In this document: piece by piece, positions 5,750 through 9,515 of the stretch
Layout of the letters: every line of letters begins with the position of its first letter
How positions within the stretch are numbered: the first letter of the stretch is position 1
NCBI GenBank assembly: GCA_944325295.1
Contig: CALUZL010000035.1
Span: 1 to 9,515 of the forward strand
Direction of reading: 5' to 3'
Length of the DNA stretch: 9,515 bases
Source of the DNA: an uncultured Erysipelotrichaceae bacterium
Lineage (GTDB): Bacteria; Bacillota_I; Bacilli_A; Erysipelotrichales; Erysipelotrichaceae
The notes under the pieces: generated by a model
What the model was told of the DNA's origin: nothing
Database searches by the model: none
The model's input: the letters and a program-made list of their open reading frames with translations, nothing else
Program-made: the position numbers and the translations under genes

Positions 5750-5762
5750 AACCTCACTTTTT
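5738..5762 (+). terminator. Intrinsic terminator straddling the stop of the pyrophosphatase-like gene
   Basis: AGTGAGG (5738-5744) and CCTCACT (5752-5758) form a perfect 7 bp stem with the loop AATAAAA, followed by a T run (5758-5762). The last sense codons form the left arm and the TAA stop (5747-5749) lies in the loop. It separates the upstream genes from guaA, whose ribosome site starts 9 bases after the T run. Confidence 0.85.
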
Positions 5763-5782
5763 ATAATGATAAAGGAGTAGAC

Positions 5783-7324
5783 ATGAGCGATAAGATATTA
5801 GTTTTGGATTTTGGCAGTCAATACAATCAACTCATAGCCAGAAGGATCAGAGAATTCGGGGTCTTCAGTGAGCTTTTGCCCCATGAGATAACTATGGAAG
5901 AGATCAAAAAAAAGGGTGATGTCAAGGGTATCGTTTTTTCCGGAGGACCAAATTCCGTATATGACGAAGGAAGTTTTCGTGTCGATGAGAATATCTTGAA
6001 AAGCGGTTTACCAATACTTGGTATCTGTTATGGCATGCAACTCATCCATCATATGCTCGGCGGTGAGGTCGTCGGGTCAAAGACTAAAGAATATGGCGAG
6101 GCCAAGATCGAAGTCAAAGGCTCGAAGTTGTTTGAAGGATTACCTTCATCACAGATCGTCTGGATGAGCCATGGTGATCATGTGTCAAAGCTGGCCCCGG
6201 GATTTACTTCCAGTGCGTCGACTGAGACCTGTCCAAATGCCGCAAGTTATGATGAGACAAGAAAGATCTACACCGTTCAATTTCATCCTGAAGTTCGAAA
6301 CAGTGTTTATGGACTTGATATCTTGAGAAATTTTGTCTTTGGAGTATGTGAGTGTAAGGCTGATTGGTCAATGAAGGACTTCGCAAAAGACTCCATTCAA
6401 AAGATCAGGGAAGAAGTGAAAGATGACAAGGTACTTTTAGGTCTTTCCGGCGGTGTTGATTCATCGGTAGCGGCTACGCTTCTTTCAAAAGCCATCGGTA
6501 AAAATCTTTATTGCATGTTTATCGACCACGGACTTTTAAGAAAAGATGAAGCTGATCAAGTCGAAGAGATGTGTAAGAAACACATGCCGGATATCAATTT
6601 CATAAGGATCGATGCCGCCAAGGTATTCTTGGATAAGTTAAAAGGTGTTGAAGATCCCGAGCAAAAACGCAAGATCATCGGCAATGAATTTGTCTATACA
6701 TTCCAAAGAGAAGTAAAGAGATTGCTCAAGGATGAAAATATTAAATACTTAGCACAGGGAACACTTTATACCGATGTGATCGAAAGCGGGACAAAAACTG
6801 CGCAGACGATAAAATCACATCACAACGTCGGCGGTTTACCTAAAGATATGGATTTTAAACTCATCGAGCCTTTAAACACTTTATTCAAAGATGAAGTAAG
6901 GGCACTGGGAAAAGAACTGGGCCTTGATGATGAAGTCGTATGGCGCCAGCCTTTCCCAGGACCGGGTCTTGGCATTCGAGTCATCGGAGCGGTCGACGAA
7001 GATCGTTTGCGCATAGTCAGAGAATCAGATTACATACTTCGCCAAGAGATCAAAAGTGCCGGTCTTGAAAGAGATATTTGGCAATATTTCACTGTTTGTT
7101 TAAACAATAGGTCTGTCGGTGTAATGGGTGATCAGAGGACCTACGATTATACGGTAGCGATCAGGGCCGTGACTTCGATCGATGGAATGACGGCTGATTG
7201 GACAAAGATACCTTACGACGTGCTTGGAAAGATCGCCAATAAGATCGTCAATGAAGTCAGTGGTTGCAATAGAGTGGTCTATGACATAACAAGTAAACCT
7301 CCGGGCACTATAGAGTTCGAGTGA
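5783..7324 (+). CDS. guaA: GMP synthase (glutamine-hydrolysing)
   Basis: A 513-residue protein of full family length, converting XMP, glutamine and ATP to GMP in the last step of guanine nucleotide synthesis. The class I glutamine amidotransferase domain (about 1-190) has nucleophile C82 in GICYGMQ and the H168/E170 pair in QFHPEV. The ATP pyrophosphatase domain has the P-loop LSGGVDSS at 221-228, followed by FIDHGLLR, GTLYTDVIES and FPGPGLGIR. The C-terminal dimerisation domain ends in KPPGTIEFE, the standard GuaA terminus. FHPEVRNS replaces the more usual FHPEVRHS, a minor change. AAAGGAG lies 5 bases before the ATG, so the start is certain. A TATAAT at 5762-5767 overlaps the upstream T run, but no -35 fits it and its start would fall inside the ribosome site. 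I see no purine riboswitch in the short upstream gap. Confidence 0.99.
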   Translation: MSDKILVLDFGSQYNQLIARRIREFGVFSELLPHEITMEEIKKKGDVKGIVFSGGPNSVYDEGSFRVDENILKSGLPILGICYGMQLIHHMLGGEVVGSKTKEYGEAKIEVKGSKLFEGLPSSQIVWMSHGDHVSKLAPGFTSSASTETCPNAASYDETRKIYTVQFHPEVRNSVYGLDILRNFVFGVCECKADWSMKDFAKDSIQKIREEVKDDKVLLGLSGGVDSSVAATLLSKAIGKNLYCMFIDHGLLRKDEADQVEEMCKKHMPDINFIRIDAAKVFLDKLKGVEDPEQKRKIIGNEFVYTFQREVKRLLKDENIKYLAQGTLYTDVIESGTKTAQTIKSHHNVGGLPKDMDFKLIEPLNTLFKDEVRALGKELGLDDEVVWRQPFPGPGLGIRVIGAVDEDRLRIVRESDYILRQEIKSAGLERDIWQYFTVCLNNRSVGVMGDQRTYDYTVAIRAVTSIDGMTADWTKIPYDVLGKIANKIVNEVSGCNRVVYDITSKPPGTIEFE

Positions 7325-7386
7325 GCAGGCTGCTTTAAGACAATATAAACACAAATAATAATACATTCTGAGATCAGTATTTGAAT

Positions 7387-9456
7387 ATGACAAGAATATC
7401 AATATCACATCTTTCCAAGACTTATCACAACAGAGACAACTCAAATAAATTAGCTCTGGATAATGTAAATTTAGAGTTCTCTTCTTGTGGACTTGTCATT
7501 ATTCTTGGGTCTTCCGGTTGCGGTAAGACGACTCTTTTGAATATTTTGGCCAAGCGTGATAAAGATTATGACGGCAAGATCGAAGGTCTCTTACCTTCAG
7601 ATATGATCGATCAAGATTTTAAACTCTTTGAATCGTTGAGTGTTCTTGATAATTTGCTTTTAGTCAGTAAAGATAAAGTTAAGATCGAACACTATCTTAA
7701 AGATTTTGAATTGTTTGATCAAAAAGACAAAAAAGTTAAGAAACTTTCTAATGGTCAAAAGCGCCGTCTTCAAGTAATAAGATCATTTCTGAATATGCGT
7801 GATCTTTTACTTTGTGATGAGCCTACAGCCGCATTGGATAACGAGATGGCCACTTTAGTCATGGACAAGCTCAAATATTATGGAAAAGATCATCTGGTCA
7901 TTATTGTAACTCATGACATAGCTCTGGCTGAAAAGTATGCCGATCGTCTCATCGGGATCGAAGATGGTAAGATCATCGAAGATAAGACGTTACATTCCAC
8001 TCAACATATCACCAAACATCGTTCGATCATCAGACATGGTGTTACCGATCATTTGCGATTTGCCTTCAAGTACTTAAAATCGCGCCCCTTAGCGTATGGT
8101 TTGACGATCGTCTTCGTCACTGTAATTATGTTTTTAACATACATTACTTATTCGCTCTTTATGACAGTTCAAAGGGAAAGTAACGAAAAGATCGCTTTTA
8201 GGGAACATACAAATCTCATCGTCAGTGAACCCTACAAAGAAAGGCAACCTGTCGACGGATCTGATCGTTTCATTCTCTATGATTACTATACTAAAGATCA
8301 AATTACTTCGCTTATAAATTATTGTGATGAGATAGTCGCCGTTCAGATGTATACCGATAGTGACCTCTATTGGCCTATGAATCAATCGTCGGGAAGCAGT
8401 GATGGCGCCTCATTTCGAGGAATCGGCGAGGATGAATATCAGCTTCTTTTAGATGAATATTTTGAGAATATGGAAGATTCCTTCTTTTCTAGCGATCTCT
8501 ATATTGTTGTCGGCGATGAAACGATGACGATTGAAGTTGCCGACCCACCTTACACTTTGCCCGGGCTGATGAATGATGATGCCGCTGAAGCAAATATCAG
8601 TTCCATCAAGAATAATTCTTTTGAATTCTATGATATCGTCAGTGATTATGATTTTCCTATAGCTTATGGCAAGATGCCAAGTGGTGATGATGAAGTATTG
8701 ATTTCATACAATGCAGCCGAGTATCTTCAAGAATTTTATTCAGCTCAGGACATAAGCGGTTTGATTGGTAGAGAATTGACCTTTGGGATCGTGACAGAAA
8801 ACACGAGATCTGCTCCTTTCGATGAACAAATTCCCAATATTTCAAAAGTCAGGATCGCAGGTATCACAACTATCAGCTTCGATGACGAAAGAGCTCTCTT
8901 TTTTGATAATGGTCTTATGAACAATGTTTTCTATGACAGTGTAATCAAGGATAAAGACAGTTATCGATCAGATTATGTAAAGATCTTTATTAATCCTAAA
9001 ACCGATGTCGATAAAACGCTTAATGAGATCAATAAAGTTATTACCCATAAATACTCAAGGTTTATTGAATACAACCTTTCTTACAGATCTGAAGGTGTAA
9101 CTTACGATTCTGCTTCTACGCTGCTCATCTATCTTTTGATTTTAGATATTATCTTTTATCTTGGGTATCTTGTAAGCAAGATAGCTGATCTTAAACGCAA
9201 TCGTAAGGAATCTGACATTCTTAGAAACTATAACTATAATAGTCTTTTCATTGCAACGATCAAGTCGCTCTTTTTGATGTTTATCAGCGCTGTTATCTTT
9301 GTTGTATCGATTTACTTTTTGATGCCGATCATCGACGGTTTGGCTCAAACATTTAATTACGCCGCTTTTATGAGCTTTGATGTTTTGGGCATCGCTTTTG
9401 TAATATCTGCTATGACGTTACTTATTGTGATCACTAACGGAGCGGTTAAATCATGA
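7387..9456 (+). CDS. ABC transporter, ATPase fused to MacB/FtsX-like permease
   Basis: A 689-residue protein with an N-terminal ABC ATPase followed by a permease. ATPase (about 1-205): Walker A GSSGCGKTT at 41-49, Q76, signature LSNGQ at 120-124 (canonical LSGGQ), Walker B LLLCDEP at 140-146 with catalytic E145, and switch histidine H176 in VTHD. The permease has helix 1 at about 236-260, a large extracytoplasmic domain of about 315 residues (261-576), then three helices at about 577-598, 619-647 and 664-687. This 1+3 helix layout is that of MacB/FtsX-type transporters, which work on peptides, antibiotics or envelope substrates by mechanotransmission. The GKMPSGDDEVLIS segment (428-440) matches the family's periplasmic-core motif. 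Substrate is unknown. The ATG at 7387 has no ribosome site; an in-frame TTG at 7381 would add two residues. The 62-base gap after guaA has no terminator, so read-through is possible. It overlaps the next ATPase gene by ATGA. Confidence 0.93.
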   Translation: MTRISISHLSKTYHNRDNSNKLALDNVNLEFSSCGLVIILGSSGCGKTTLLNILAKRDKDYDGKIEGLLPSDMIDQDFKLFESLSVLDNLLLVSKDKVKIEHYLKDFELFDQKDKKVKKLSNGQKRRLQVIRSFLNMRDLLLCDEPTAALDNEMATLVMDKLKYYGKDHLVIIVTHDIALAEKYADRLIGIEDGKIIEDKTLHSTQHITKHRSIIRHGVTDHLRFAFKYLKSRPLAYGLTIVFVTVIMFLTYITYSLFMTVQRESNEKIAFREHTNLIVSEPYKERQPVDGSDRFILYDYYTKDQITSLINYCDEIVAVQMYTDSDLYWPMNQSSGSSDGASFRGIGEDEYQLLLDEYFENMEDSFFSSDLYIVVGDETMTIEVADPPYTLPGLMNDDAAEANISSIKNNSFEFYDIVSDYDFPIAYGKMPSGDDEVLISYNAAEYLQEFYSAQDISGLIGRELTFGIVTENTRSAPFDEQIPNISKVRIAGITTISFDDERALFFDNGLMNNVFYDSVIKDKDSYRSDYVKIFINPKTDVDKTLNEINKVITHKYSRFIEYNLSYRSEGVTYDSASTLLIYLLILDIIFYLGYLVSKIADLKRNRKESDILRNYNYNSLFIATIKSLFLMFISAVIFVVSIYFLMPIIDGLAQTFNYAAFMSFDVLGIAFVISAMTLLIVITNGAVKS

Positions 9457-9515
9457 TCAAGCTGGAACATGTCAAGAAAACTTTTGGCGATCAGATTATC
9501 TTTAAAGATTTGAGC
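9453..9515 (+). CDS. Second ABC transporter ATP-binding protein (N-terminal fragment, runs off right edge)
   Basis: The first 21 codons, starting MIKLEHVKKTFGDQIIFKDL, have the standard opening of an ABC ATPase: a first beta strand, the aromatic A-loop position (F11) and the strand before Walker A. Walker A itself lies outside the window. The start overlaps the stop of the fused transporter gene (ATGA), with no separate ribosome site, so translation is likely coupled. Whether it is another ATPase-permease fusion or a stand-alone ATPase cannot be seen. Confidence 0.8.
   Translation, partial: MIKLEHVKKTFGDQIIFKDLS

Noticed and set aside
5762..5767. TATAAT before guaA as its promoter
   Set aside because: No -35 or TG extension at the right spacing; the bases there form the terminator stem, and initiation would fall inside the ribosome site.
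7325..7345. Near-palindrome AGCAGGCTGCT after guaA as a terminator
   Set aside because: The arms leave no usable loop and no T run follows, so it is not an intrinsic terminator.

Overview
The window looks like chromosomal DNA of a low-GC Bacillota (Firmicutes) bacterium. An Erysipelotrichia-type or related lineage is my best guess, from overall protein similarity only. UGA is used as a normal stop (for example guaA and the exonuclease gene), so this is not a mycoplasma-type code. Every gene is a housekeeping or transport gene. I see no IS element, prophage, CRISPR array or integration scar.

Left block, minus strand (1-1126): the start of a nucleoside 2-deoxyribosyltransferase-like gene runs off the left edge, preceded by an AEC-family transporter gene that ends 34 bases before it. 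Each has its own good sigma-A-type promoter. A 284-base gap (1127-1410) holds the transporter promoter, an unexplained inverted repeat and the terminator of a tRNA gene.

Central minus-strand block (1411-4299): tRNA-Arg(UCU) lies downstream of a tightly packed tgt-queA-queH operon. These three genes encode the last steps of queuosine modification of tRNA: insertion of preQ1, conversion to epoxyqueuosine, and reduction to queuosine. Junctions are TAATG (tgt/queA) and an 8-base overlap (queA/queH).

Plus-strand block (4308-5762): a divergent promoter pair lies between tgt and the rightward genes. Going right come a small two-helix membrane protein, a DEDDh 3'-5' exonuclease (ATGA overlap), and a small inorganic-pyrophosphatase-like protein that has lost recognisable catalytic residues. 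A clear intrinsic terminator straddles the stop codon of the last one.

Right block (5783-9515): guaA (GMP synthase), then an ABC transporter gene encoding an ATPase fused to a MacB/FtsX-like permease, overlapping by ATGA the start of a second ABC ATPase that runs off the right edge.

The most notable sequence-level signals are three. Extended -10 promoters sit 6-8 bases from start codons that lack a Shine-Dalgarno, suggesting leaderless mRNAs for tgt, the membrane protein and the pyrophosphatase-like gene. GATC is strikingly over-represented. The pyrophosphatase-like protein appears non-catalytic. I did not find a convincing new multi-gene system.
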